Assembly (NCBI GenBank): GCA_963969495.1
Contig: OZ018326.1
Location: forward strand, 147,527,806-147,591,805
Direction of reading: 5' to 3'
Length of the DNA: 64,000 bases
DNA from: Ceratothoa steindachneri
Lineage: Eukaryota; Arthropoda; Malacostraca; Isopoda; Cymothoidae
Under the pieces are notes generated by a model. The model ran no database searches, was not told the origin of the DNA, and saw nothing but the letters and a program-made list of their open reading frames with translations. Positions 12,297 through 23,519 of the stretch are shown here, one piece after another (positions within the stretch are counted from its first letter, which is position 1; every line of letters starts with the position of its first letter). A program made the translations under genes and the position numbers.

Positions 12297-12366
12297 TGCC
12301 CTAACCTAACCTTACCTAACTTAACCTAACCTAACCTTACCTAACCTAATCAAACCTAACCTAACA
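12297..12366. repeat. Degenerate CCTAA (TTAGG) telomere-type array
   Basis: About a dozen CCTAA/CCTTA units in a row on the plus strand. TTAGG is the ancestral arthropod telomeric repeat, and short degenerate interstitial arrays are common in arthropod genomes. Flanking sequence on both sides is ordinary AT-rich DNA, so this is an internal array and not a chromosome end. Confidence 0.8.
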
Positions 12367-15300
12367 TTACTCTAACTATATATTCCTTAGCTTCTCACTC
12401 AAAAATAACCTTTGTTCCGACAATAGTTTATAAACAAGAGAATAGCACTTGATTGAATGTAGGTATTGCAAAACCACGTTCCCTTGAACTCAATAACCGA
12501 AAATTTGCACTTGGTTTTGATTTTTATTAAATTTACAATTCTTGCGACATGTAGGGAATTAAATAAGGCCTGAATATCGTCCTCAAATACTTCACGTATT
12601 ATTTGGTATTGTCCGCAAGTAATTGTAACAATAAAATTTTAAAGACATCCTAGCGTGAACAGTCCAAAATATAACGAAGCATGACATTGGGTAATCAGTC
12701 AAACACACGAATGCGTTGTTCGTCTGTAGATATCACATAGCATAATATTAGCTCACTTGTCAGGCCAAAGGTAGGCCAAAAGTTGAAGAAAATACGACTA
12801 ATGTTGCGCAAAGATTCAAATTTAGCAAAATAATAGCATACATATTTTCGCAAAATGTAAAACTATATTATTATTAAGTTTTGGAAGGTAAAGATGACAT
12901 AGAAGAACGTTACTTCAATAATTAGGAAAGGTTATGTCTTTAAAAAATTTTAAATCGTTAATTGCCTAAAACAAATATTATCCAAACATTACGCTACTCC
13001 AACATAATACTTGATATATAGAGAGATTGGAGCAGAATTTAAAAAAAAACTTTGATCATATATACTTTTTAATTATTTTTCCGAAAAATAATTTAATATT
13101 TTTGGTAGTATAATTTTCTTTCCAAGTGAAAATTAAAAAGCAATTTGAAGTAATTCATTGTAGCAGCATTAAAAAAAATATTAGTCCGAAAAGAGGCTTC
13201 TATACACAAGAGAAATCATAATTTTCTCGCTTTAACTTTATTAAAAATTGCCTCTGTCAAAACTTTCCGTAGATTATTATTCCCTAGCTATATTCCTGAC
13301 AGGATATTTTGTGACATTCCTAACTACATAATATCCCAAACTTGTTAATATATGCGGTAATTTGGTTTCTTTGATGAATATAATTTATGATTTACATCCA
13401 CATATTTTACTTTGCTTTTCTTCACATTTTTGAGATATTCAGACCATTTTTATGATAAAAAGGCCATAAAATTTCATTCTTTATACTTTTCAAGGAAGCA
13501 TGTACACTATACAATGGTTTTTAAAAATGCGCACAAATCTTTTCTCATAAGTTCAGTGATTTAAAATATTCTTATTTTCTATTAATAGCAAAAGTGACTT
13601 CGTATCTTTATGCTTCCTTCAGTATGTTTTATAATTAAAATCATTTTATCTAAAGAAATACTTCAGTGGTTATCTGAAAAGCAGGCCTTCTTCACTTATG
13701 AGGAAAGAGTTCTCATTTCAATTTATAACCCCAGAATTCTTTCTTCTCCTCTCAAGCATGACCTTTAATCTTTTCCATTTGTTTGTGTTCAGTCAAATTT
13801 AACTCTTTTTAAAATTCTTTAAAAATGAGTCGTTGAAAATGGAAACATTTTTTCACCTCTTTGCAGTTTTTGATGTTTCCCTGTCGATTTAAGTGCGCAT
13901 GTTTGTCTCACTTGATGCTCGAAGGATATTTCTTCACTTTGATTAAACTTTATACGTGTTCAGCGTGTCTCAAAATACAATAAGATAGCTTTATTTTAAC
14001 TCCTAAACTGATAGGATAGTTGCTTACTGAAAATTTAATAACAAACTACGTCTTCTGTACATCAAATTAGAATTCTAACTTATTTTACAGAATTATGTGT
14101 GCTAGTAAGTTCTTGTATTGCTCTGTTCAATTTAGAAAGATAACAGAGAAAGGATAAGAAAATATACATAAAAATCAGATTAACAATCACAAGCAGGCAT
14201 GAAGGTCCCATGATCCTATTCTCGTTGCTGGAAGCGGTATCGGTTAGTATTATTTATTAACATCGGCATAAATAATAAAACTCTTCGTGGTTTCGCGTGA
14301 GGATAATTTTCATATAAGTACCTCCAAACAAGACGCAAGCACTCTACGTCGGATTAAGGGCATATAAGTGAGCCTTAGGGGAGTTGCATATTAAATAAAT
14401 ATGCAAACAAGTAATTTAATGAATTTGAAGGAAGGTGAACACGGATATCAATTGAAAAGGAAAGTATTTGGGAAGAATGTTGTTGATATCGAAATAAACA
14501 AAGTTAATAGTGTCTGTTCGCCAAGTCTACGAATATGATGGTACTTGTGAGGGGTGTTTTGTTTCGATGAGGCAAACATTACGATTTACTATAGTATACG
14601 TACAACTTATATTCACTAAATGGATTTTAAAACTTTAAAATTTCTGAAAATAATATAACCGCTCAAAAAAGATTTTATAATAAATAATAAGTTAAAATTG
14701 AGCGGAGATTATACTATGTAACACAAATAAAGTCTGCGTTGTAAATCCTTGTGTAATAGAAGAATTCCATTAAAGGGAAAATGTCAAAATTTACAGGAAA
14801 TAGGTTGGTTGAGGCTTGTAGGCAAAGTGTGATGGAATAATTGATTCAACATATCTAATATTAAGTGCGGGATTAATACGGTATCAGGAAGATTTATTTA
14901 GAGCGATAAATGTATTTCTGCATGAATTAGGGAGCAAACTTTTCGATGGTACTTGATAAATTTTGTCGAAGTAAGTATTAGGTTCAAATTAATAATTGCA
15001 GTTAAGAACAGTTTGATATATGATGGATTGTGAGGCATGTGGTATTTGATGTCAAAATGCAAGTTCAAGCCTAATTCGCGAAGTGTTTATATAAGTTTCA
15101 TTAGGAATAAGCAATCAGGTTATGATACTTATTAGTAAATGTATATTGTATTGAATAGGTATTTTTTATAATAGTTTCTACGTATGACTTATTGTATGAG
15201 GGTTTCAAATGGCAGTAACTACTAAAATTATTATTATAATTCAGCATTGTTTACAATTTAATCTTAAAACATATTTTAATTTAAGTAGGCGAAAATTATT

Positions 15301-15990
15301 CTAAGGTTTGTGCATATTGGTATGAAATAAATAAAATGATTCACAGGGATGAAAGACTTCAAAGCAAAATTATAAGTTATTAATTACAGTTAATAGTGGA
15401 CCAGTTTTAAAAATTAGGTAATAACCACAAATTACTAAATCTTTTTATATGCCTCAATATCCTTTAATTTCAAATACGACCCTTGGTTTTAATATCTTAC
15501 GATACTTTTTTCATGCATTGCAAATTTCTCATTTGCTCCCGTAGCTGATCTAAATCTACATAAATAAACTCGAATTAAGTTATTACATGGACCTAAATTT
15601 GAAAGACCATTTCATTTTGTCATTTTATATAGTTAGTCCGAGTATTCAATTTAGATCAATCTTCTCATAGCAATGAATTTATAAATTTTTTTAGATAGCA
15701 TTTAAAAAATATTTAGATTTATAAAAAATATGCTTACGACTAAAATTACGCTACAATCCAAACAAAATATCAAATAATTTAGTATTTACAGTTCTTTGAG
15801 TTTCGAGCGATTTGGTCGTGGGACATTATATAATTCTAATCTAATTTCAGTATCAGTAAGCCAAGCTTGACTATAATAAACCAATTTTCAAGCGTTCTCA
15901 GGGTAACGAATTTACTTTTAACAAACATGACATCGAATTTGGTCTAAACTACAAATATCCTTACTGTCCCTTAAATTGAAAGACTTTCTT

Positions 15991-15992
<2 letters not shown>
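12367..15992. other. No recognisable feature
   Basis: About 3.6 kb of AT-rich DNA with no long open frame, no repeat family and no splice-flanked coding block that I could support. Confidence 0.5.

Positions 15993-16029
<37 letters not shown>
15993..16029. repeat. Short (TA)n microsatellite
   Basis: About 17 uninterrupted TA units. Confidence 0.95.
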
Positions 16030-16030
<1 letters not shown>

Positions 16031-17214
16031 ACCTGAAAAACTATAAATAGTAGAATTTAATATGTGATACGTAGCACCTTCTCAATTAAAATGTCTAGGA
16101 AGAGATTATACAGACTTCCCAATATAAAGTAAATATCCTGAATAAGCCCATTTTGAGCAATATATAAATTGCTAGTACAGAGAAAGTATAATTCACACAC
16201 GAATCAGTTTAATTTTGTCTCATTAGTAAATAATTTACATTTTAATTAACTCAATTTTGCTATTTATCTAGCAAAAGTTCTTTCTTCATGAAAAAGAGCC
16301 ATACGAAACCCCAAATTTTGTACTTTGAGTTTCCTTTAATCTATTGAGTTTGGATCATGTATGAATTATAGTCCTAATTTAGGGTAATATTTACAAATCA
16401 CGCACCTTATCCCCTAAGATTTTGTTTTTAAGTACACAGAGGCACTCAATTATACTCCTCAATAATGAGGTTGTATGTTAGAGGAAAATAACTCTTGTTT
16501 ATAAAAAGATTTATATAAGCGCGAGTTTTAATCAGCCTTAATCTCTTGAGATTACAGGAGGAGCGAAAGGAGATTTTGCGCTTGATATTACATGCTCTTG
16601 GTCACCATATTTTTAGCGGGATATATTGCACTTAGGTCCCACATTTTAATAAATCTCAATAAACTTTGGTGAGTTATTCGGATTTACATAAATAAACTAC
16701 CAAAAGTCATCCTAAGTCTTTTTAGGATTTTCCATTTATTTGTTATGCCAGAATATTAAAAGGTTTTAGGAGAAAAAATAATCCTAAAAAGCTAAAATAA
16801 AAAAAAAGTGATGTAGATTTTTTGATAGAAATTTCAGCAAAGCATAGAAAATCGATTTTTGTTTCATTTTTTGAAGTTAATAAGCTACTTCTCGAAAGGA
16901 GACAAAGCATATAGCATCAAGACGTAATCAATAACGTATAGTTGCCTAAATTATCTCTCCATTTCTTAAAATAGTGTATGAAGGAGGATAGTGACATATG
17001 CGATATAAAAGTGTTAATTTTCTCTGTAAATTCTCATTCAGTGCATCTGTCTGAATCTTGCCTACGAGGATTTATTTTGATATAAATGGAATTGATTTTA
17101 GTGAATTTTTTGTCAAGAAAATAAAGCCGACCAAAACATAGAGCGAATATATAAACAGTGTTAGGGCATCAAGAAATAAAGAGTAGTGGAAAACAAACAA
17201 CTTTAAAATTATAA
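16030..17214. other. No recognisable feature
   Basis: AT-rich, frames broken, nothing recognised. Confidence 0.5.
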
Positions 17215-18090
17215 TTGAATTATAAGCATAAGAACAGCAGTAATTGTTCAGGATTTGTTTCTCTCTATCTCTTGCTGCAAAATAAATATTTCACGGTGGA
17301 TAAAATTAGATATCATTGTTTGGAATATAAAACACTTTATCAAACATATAAGTATAGACCTTATATTTCAATAAAAATAGATATACTGCTAAATAATTTG
17401 CTTATACCACAGTATTATTACTCGTGCAGTAAATTTTGTTTAAAATTGGATTTTTTTTTTGTAAAGTCAAACTTTTGTGAGGATAATGAAAAGCAACTAA
17501 TAGCAGACAGATTCCAAACAAATTGGTATAGGAAAGCAATAGAGGCACATATAACTTTTATTATTATGAAATAGATTACTCGGAAACTTCCCCTTGGAGA
17601 AAGAGAGGAAAATGGCAATACAAAAAGAATACTAATCTTGTTTTACAAATTTGAAGAAAGGGATACTTTTATGGATTTAGTAAGAGATTATTCATATAAT
17701 ATCTATGAGGAATGGTAAGAAACACCGAAATTACTAACATGATTTTAGTGAGACGAGTTAAAAAAATTCAGGGTATAAATAGCATTGAACTTTACGAAAC
17801 ACCAAGCCTAGTACCATTTAATGTCTCCAAAACCAAAAGATTTCACGACTAAACATGGGAATCAAATGTGTTTTGCCGATATTTGCATCATTAGGCAAAA
17901 GATTCAGGATCCTAGCATTTATGTTTTTGTGATATTGCCGTTGCTCAAAAATATTTTAACTGATAGAATAAGGTCACTTTCATTGAATGATATTGAAGCT
18001 GATGAACATTATAAGCAGTTTTGCCAGAAAGCACAATGCATGATGATATTTTTTAGTTTCACTGCTTTTAAAAAAATGCAAGATTTTTAA
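17215..18090 (+). other. Two unrecognised open frames
   Basis: Two plus-strand frames stand out in an otherwise empty stretch: 119 codons at 17215-17574 (entered through TTG, not ATG) and 90 codons at 17821-18090 (ATG start, MSPKPKDFTTKHGNQMCF...). Between them the frames are broken. Composition is Lys/Ile/Tyr-rich, as expected from AT-rich DNA, and I recognise no motif, signal peptide or membrane segment. The pair could be exons or decayed mobile-element sequence, but chance frames are equally likely. No function is proposed. Confidence 0.2.
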
Positions 18091-19085
18091 ATGAAAGGTA
18101 ATTTGTGGAGGAGGGTGTATATAATATCAACAAGCCATTCTCAATTTTAATAAAATTTAAATTTCATTAAAGCATCAAAGTGTTTTAGATTGGCCTGAAG
18201 TTGCTTATATTTCATTATAGTACAACTTGTTATCGAATCATTGTTATTTAATGTTGCCTTAAAGAATCAGGAATAAATTTTTTGATAGCATGAAAAACTA
18301 GAAAATACACCATGATTTGAATAGAAATGAAAACTTTGTGCGGGATTGTTAAAGATATAATTGAAAACGAAATTCTACAAAAGCGTGTCTTACACTATAT
18401 TCGGTGCATAATTTTCGGCAGTATTTAGAAATCGTTCTTCAATCAATGTAATATAACGACTCTTATTTGCAAAATCCTTGATCTTATAAGCAGTATGAAA
18501 ATCTTTCAAAATTTATTTTACATAAGTTGCATCCAATAGTTTTACTCTTCAATATTGCAAACCACACAAAAAAATTTAATGTCAATTATTCTATAGTAGG
18601 AATTATTTCTTTTGAATAAATATATTTATTTTGTTTACATTAAATTCATGGCAATTTGTTGGATTTAAAAAAATCTTAGAGGCAAAGTCATCACTATAAG
18701 CTGAATGCAAAATGACTTTATTTTAAAACGCTTGTAGAAATTTCACGTTGCAGTAATTTGAATATCTGGAAGCTTATAAATTAAAGCTTTTTATCTTCTT
18801 CAAACTAACACGAAAAGCTTCGAGTTTGACTGTTTGCCTTTGTGCTTAATGGGCATTCTTCAGCTTTTATCAGTAGTTGAATACACTATTCTTTATCGTT
18901 ATCAATAATAGGATTGGCTTAAGTTTTCTCATATTTGCAAATTGTAATAGAAATCATTAAGAATCACGATATTACTTGCTAATAATTCCCATCAAAATAT
19001 AGGCAATTTTATTCACTGATATGATTAAACTTATGTAGTACCTATGGTACTTTTAGATTAAGAAATATTATATGACTTTATATGT
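18091..19085. other. No recognisable feature
   Basis: AT-rich sequence without motifs. Confidence 0.5.
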
Positions 19086-19788
19086 TTAGTCAAGGTAGGG
19101 CATTCTCAGCGGGGGCGACGTTCAATTGAAGGGGGTGAAAAATCAATAAATTGTCGTAAGCAAGGCTGCTAGTTTTCACAAAAAATAATAGACAACCATC
19201 AAATTAATTGCACAAAATAAATTCCGATACTGATGAAAGTTTAAGGCCCTTCTCTACAAAAACTGTGTTTTAAGTCACCTTATTATACAATAAGTAATTT
19301 ATAAAGCTTGCGCGCTTGGGTACGTATTTTAAACAAGTTTCGCCTTTGTAAGCGAGTGAGCCACGCGGCCTCCTGCGCTTCTATATCGGATCGGTGCTTC
19401 CATTGATCGGTTTAGTAAAGTGAAGGGTAAAAAGCGCTCTCGTCATTTGTGTATATAAATCTGCATTAAATATTTAATGATCTTAAAGGATCGATTAATA
19501 ATAAGTTAAATTTTATATTAAAGTGCTCTATTAAGATATTTGTGACAGCCGAAGTATTTTATTTGAATTTTAGTACGAGTTTCTAACAAAGCCGCTAGTT
19601 ACGTATTGGTTGCGAGGCGTTTGATAACTTATACTCGGATGACGCTTTCTTCATGAAGAAAATTATAATTGGTTCTTTTAACATTTTACGCTATCCTAAA
19701 TTTAAAGATTATTTAATAAGAAGTAAATACCTCAATCAGAAAAATATAAAGCCTACTTTGAAACGTGTAGGGATGTAGGCTATTTGGG

Positions 19789-19802
19789 AAATATGTAGAT
19801 TA
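19789..19802 (-). repeat. Inverted copy of the TAATCTACATATTT motif
   Basis: Reverse complement of the motif at 20334 and 21014. On its own strand it is preceded by a CCGGGCCGC stretch that resembles CCGTGCCGA before the 21014 copy, so the match extends past the core. Confidence 0.55.
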
Positions 19803-20298
19803 GCGGCCCGGCCCCCCAAAAATTGGGGTGGGAAATATTATCGTTCACCCGTGTCGCAATATTCATGCGCGTTAGAGTCCTTTTCGTATTATAGCTGGCG
19901 CCATTTTTGTTATAAAAAAATTGCACGAAAGTAAACAAACGGAAAACGTTGTTTACTTAGGCCATTTTTTTAACAAAAATGCCCGAAAATAACCAAACAA
20001 AAAACGCTGTTTACTTACTTTATTGCAGTGGGTATACTTCTGAAATAACGAATGAAGAAAGCCTATTTTGTTCTCGGTGTGAGTCCTATTCGAAATATAG
20101 CTGAGGACATCTTTGTTATATAAAACTAAAGAACGAAAAACGCTGGATACTTACTTTATTTCGGGGGGTATCTTCAGAAATAGTGATGAGGAAAGCGTAA
20201 AATCTTTCTTTAATTCCCGTTTTGCTCAACGGGAAGCGCTTGCAAGATAGGCGTCGAACTAACTGTTCGTTTTTTCTTCCGTATTTAGGGATTGAACT

Positions 20299-20349
20299 AC
20301 GGACGAAATAGTACGTCCCATCGTTCGAGTCACTAATCTACATATTTAC
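20299..20349 (+). repeat. Motif pair, copy 1
   Basis: ACGGACGAAATAGTACGTCC (itself a GGACG...CGTCC imperfect hairpin), followed after 15 bp by TAATCTACATATTTAC. The same two motifs recur in the same order and spacing at 20979-21029. Confidence 0.8.
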
Positions 20350-20843
20350 AACATCTAATGCCCAGCCACAGATCTCGCAATCGCTTTTAATTTCAACTAA
20401 ATTATGAACGTTCAAAAAGGTTACTAATTTTTTTTTATCAGAAACTTGAGTTAATAATTCGGAAATAGACGATGGACAAACTTCGCAAACCGATTCCATT
20501 TTGAAACTACGTAATAAACGTCTCTATGATACGCAAACGGCTACAAAAAAGTAGTTCCTTTAAATGATCCAGCTAATTAGATTTAAATATATAAAAAGAG
20601 TTGATAAAAATAGTAAAATGGGGAAAAATATATTGACAAATAAAAATGACTCCAAATGATGATAATAAAAAGCTATTAAGTAAAAAACAAAAGAAAAATT
20701 CAAATCAGTAATTTCTGACGTCAGCCCCCACCCCCACACCTATTATAATTCGCAAAAGGATTAAAGGCGCTGACATGATGTAGTTAAAGCATTCACCTCT
20801 GTAAACGTCAGAACCTTATTCTATAAACAATTAGGATTATATA

Positions 20844-20864
20844 CTGGGGGGCTGTGCCCCCCAG
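20844..20864. repeat. Perfect GC-rich palindrome (9-bp stem, 3-nt loop)
   Basis: CTGGGGGGC, TGT, GCCCCCCAG: nine perfectly paired bases around a 3-nt loop, followed by ACACCCCG. It is extreme for a window this AT-rich. Hairpins of this type are known at the ends of some rolling-circle and non-autonomous elements, but no such element is proven here. Confidence 0.9.
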
Positions 20865-20978
20865 ACACCCCGAATTTAATGAAACTGAGGATCCTCGTAG
20901 TGTGGTCCCCGCATTGTGTTTACCCCCACACGAGCCGTCAAAGTAAATGTACTCCAAAAACGTGAAACATTTTGGAAC

Positions 20979-21029
20979 ACGGACGAAATAGTACGTCCTA
21001 TTAGCCGTGCCGATAATCTACATATTTAC
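20979..21029 (+). repeat. Motif pair, copy 2
   Basis: The same 20-bp and 16-bp motifs, in the same order and spacing as at 20299-20349, with a different spacer sequence. Confidence 0.8.
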
Positions 21030-21060
21030 CGGCTATTTACTGTAGTTTAACTAAATAACT

Positions 21061-21558
21061 TATTTAAACTGGTAAATTTGGCGAACGCATTTGATAAATT
21101 TCTCGGTGGTTTAATTAAAATTTAATAACTATTTTTTTATAATAACTAAATTTTGATGATTACATTTAATTTATATTAGTTGGTTAGTGTAGTTTGTTAC
21201 ATTCGATGGATTCTGTGCATTTTCACTGAGCAATAGTAGTTACTGAACAACAATTCTGATTAGTGTATTTGGGAATTTGTTAGTTATTTTTTTCCTTATT
21301 ATGGCAACGAAAACAAATGTTTAGACTATTTGGAGTAGTATTTGGCTTATGGCTTTATAGAAAGCTTGCATGATCAAATTTAGCCAATGTGTCTTATTTG
21401 AAACAGCGCATTTTTCCAATGAAGATAGGAACCAATCAATTCTTGCTGAGCCTTTAAAAAAAAACATCTTAATAAAGTGAATAATTCCATCTCTTTTTTT
21501 TAAATTTAAAGAAAAACTTGACCAACGAACTACAATGGCATCTTATTTTTAATAAAGT
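21061..21558. other. No recognisable feature
   Basis: AT-rich sequence leading into the hAT remnant. It may contain its decayed N-terminal zinc-finger region, but nothing diagnostic is left. Confidence 0.4.
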
Positions 21559-21559
21559 A

Positions 21560-22660
21560 CAGATGAAAATGAAATTAGTTTCATCGCATATTATTAGATA
21601 GCACAAATAATTGCAGTAAACTGAGAGCGCACATACAGTTTCTGAAAATGTTATTAAGCATTCCTCCGAAAACCTCATCAAAACTGTATTGCCCCAAGAT
21701 TCAATGAGTGTCTTAAAAACAATACCACTGAGCAATGATTCAATCCGGAATAGAATCGATGAAATGTCATAAAATGTAGAAAGCCAACTAGTTGAAAAGT
21801 TTTAAAAAATAGTACATTTTCAATTCAGTTTGAGGAATAAACGTTAAGTGATAACAGAGCTATTCTAATAGCATACTCGTATGTTCTCGTCATAGATGAT
21901 TGCTGCAAATTATGTATGTGAAGAGCTGTTGTTCACGAAACTTTTAGAAACTGATACTACTATATTATCCATTTTCGACGTTACAAAATCTTGGTTAGAC
22001 GAAAATCAAATACCATTAGAAAACTTGGTATCCAGCAGAAAGAACGGTGCTCCATTCATGCTTGGTAAGCAAAATGGATTTATTGGTCATATGAAAAACA
22101 ATATGTCCTTCAATCCGTGCAGTGCATTGTGTGGTACATCATCAGCAATTAGTTGCTCAAAAAATTAGTCCTGATCTTCATGAATCATTGAGAGTAGTTA
22201 TTAAGACTGTCATTATAATGAAATCTCATAGCAAATTCGATAGACATTTTCGGAAGTTTTTCATTAATACCGACCAAGACCACATAATACTTATTCTCCA
22301 TACGAAATCCGTTGGTTTTCGAAAGGAAACTGCCTGGCCAGATTTGTCAACTTATTTGATACAATCGTTAATTTTTTAGAAAATATGGACGAGAAAAATT
22401 TAGCAGAAGAAACCAGACGCCACAAATTCGACATTTTCTATTTACCATGGAATTTTCGAAAGGTTAATAAAGTAAGACTTCAGCTCAAAGTAAATTATGC
22501 ACATTGCTCGATTGTAAAGGTGTTCTGAGAGCCTTCACTGACAATTTACATTGTTTCGAATTGAGAGACACAAGAAAGTTTGAAAGACATGCCTGAGTTA
22601 ACCGAAGTAAGTGAACCGATCTCAAAGCTTCAATAGCCGATTCTCAGATTTATTTTCATC
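21560..22660 (+). pseudogene. hAT-superfamily transposase remnant (ZBED5/SCAND3-like)
   Basis: hAT transposases move DNA by cut and paste using a DDE RNase-H-fold core. The pieces run in order over changing frames. RAHTVSENVIKHSSENLIKT is followed by KTIPLSNDSIRNRIDEMS and FQFSL, where the first catalytic Asp region should be. Then come VCEELLFTKLLETDTT, WLDENQIPLENLVSS and NGAPFMLGKQNGFIGHMKN. HCVVHHQQLVAQKISPDLHE is the conserved histidine-rich block. KSHSKFDRHFRKF follows, then ILHTKSVGF (normally LLHTEVRWLS). This is the ZBED5/SCAND3-type arrangement. The second catalytic Asp, in the usual TDGAP, is Asn here (22043-22045). Frameshifts and stops show a dead copy. The C-terminal dimerisation region is not recognisable before the next family begins at about 22.69 kb. 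Confidence 0.88.
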
Positions 22661-22689
22661 TGAGGTCCAGCCGTGGATGATTTTGACTT

Positions 22690-23235
22690 CCTCTTGTAGG
22701 GCCTGCCAAAATTTTTCTACCTACAATTCGTATAAAGCTTGGTTTCGTCGAACAGCTTATAAAAGCATTAGATCATGGTAGAGAAGCATTTCAAGAGATT
22801 CGTCTACTCTTTCTAAAGTTATCAGGGGCCAACGTTAAGGGTTAAATATTTACTGGACTGCGATTACGGAAAATATTGAAATCAGTACAACTTGAGAATA
22901 CAATGAGTAATGTCTAAAATGAGATGTAGTGTGCATTAAGAAATATACATAATGGATTCATTGGTAAAGATAGACTCAAGCTACAAGCAGCTGGTACCAA
23001 AACTTTTAGAAAGTTATAAGAATTTAGAAGTTAGAATGTAACTACAGGTTCATGCACTTTTTGCATTCACATTTGGAGTTTTTTCGTGAAAACCTGGAAG
23101 AAGTAAGTGAGGAGCATGGCGAATGGATCAATCAGTGCATTGCTGTAATGGAGAAAAGATACCAAGGGAGATGGGACACTGCTATGATGCGAGACTATAC
23201 ATATATGGTCACTGGTGCTTAAAGAGTAAGGAGCT
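22690..23235 (+). pseudogene. Remnant of the uncharacterised 'HGERFHQDI' family (copy 1)
   Basis: This family recurs in many arthropod and other metazoan genomes as repeated, unnamed proteins; its function is not known to me. Visible here are AKIFLPTIRIKLGFVEQLIK, then LLFLKLSGANVKG and IFTGLRLRKIL. These match the family's 'LPPLHIKLGLMK', 'FP+LSEAK+KEGIF' and 'GPQIR+L' blocks. After a frameshift come FLHSHLEFFRENLEEVSEEH and GEWINQCIAVMEKRYQGRW, then DTAMMRDY. The C-terminal half is well preserved while the centre has four or more stops. In this copy the HGERFHQ core reads HGEWINQ. It begins about 30 bp after the last hAT-like sequence and on the same strand, so one could have inserted beside or into the other. 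A second, inverted copy lies at 32.2-33.1 kb. Confidence 0.85.
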
Positions 23236-23519
23236 CACAATAAGAAAGCAGTTCTTCAGTGCACTTTTAGTAGGTTATCTCATTAGTGAAAATGGGAATA
23301 AAATGGCAAAATATTTTCAGCTATTATTCATGGGCAATTTGAATATGCTAAATAAAGTGAACCGTCGCAGCTATTTATGGTTAGCTTTATATACAAAATT
23401 CCAATTATCTATAAAGTTATCTATGGTATGCAATTCCCAATGTTATTTTTTGTATTGGGAGGTAAAGACACATTAGAAACACTAAGAACATTTAAAGAAA
23501 CAAAATTAGTGTTACCCAG

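Larger units (their letters stand above)
19086..21060. other. Composite repeat-like block with repeated motifs and palindromes
   Basis: GC content rises in patches, and short motifs recur in a way that normal spacer would not show. TAATCTACATATTT occurs at 20334 and 21014 on the plus strand and, inverted, at 19789-19802. ACGGACGAAATAGTACGTCC occurs at 20299 and 20979. A partly repeated phrase near 19900-20150 ('aaacgctg..tacttactttatt') occurs twice. No open frame accompanies them. The outer inverted copies could be ends of a non-autonomous element of about 1.24 kb, but no target-site duplication was identified. Confidence 0.45.
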
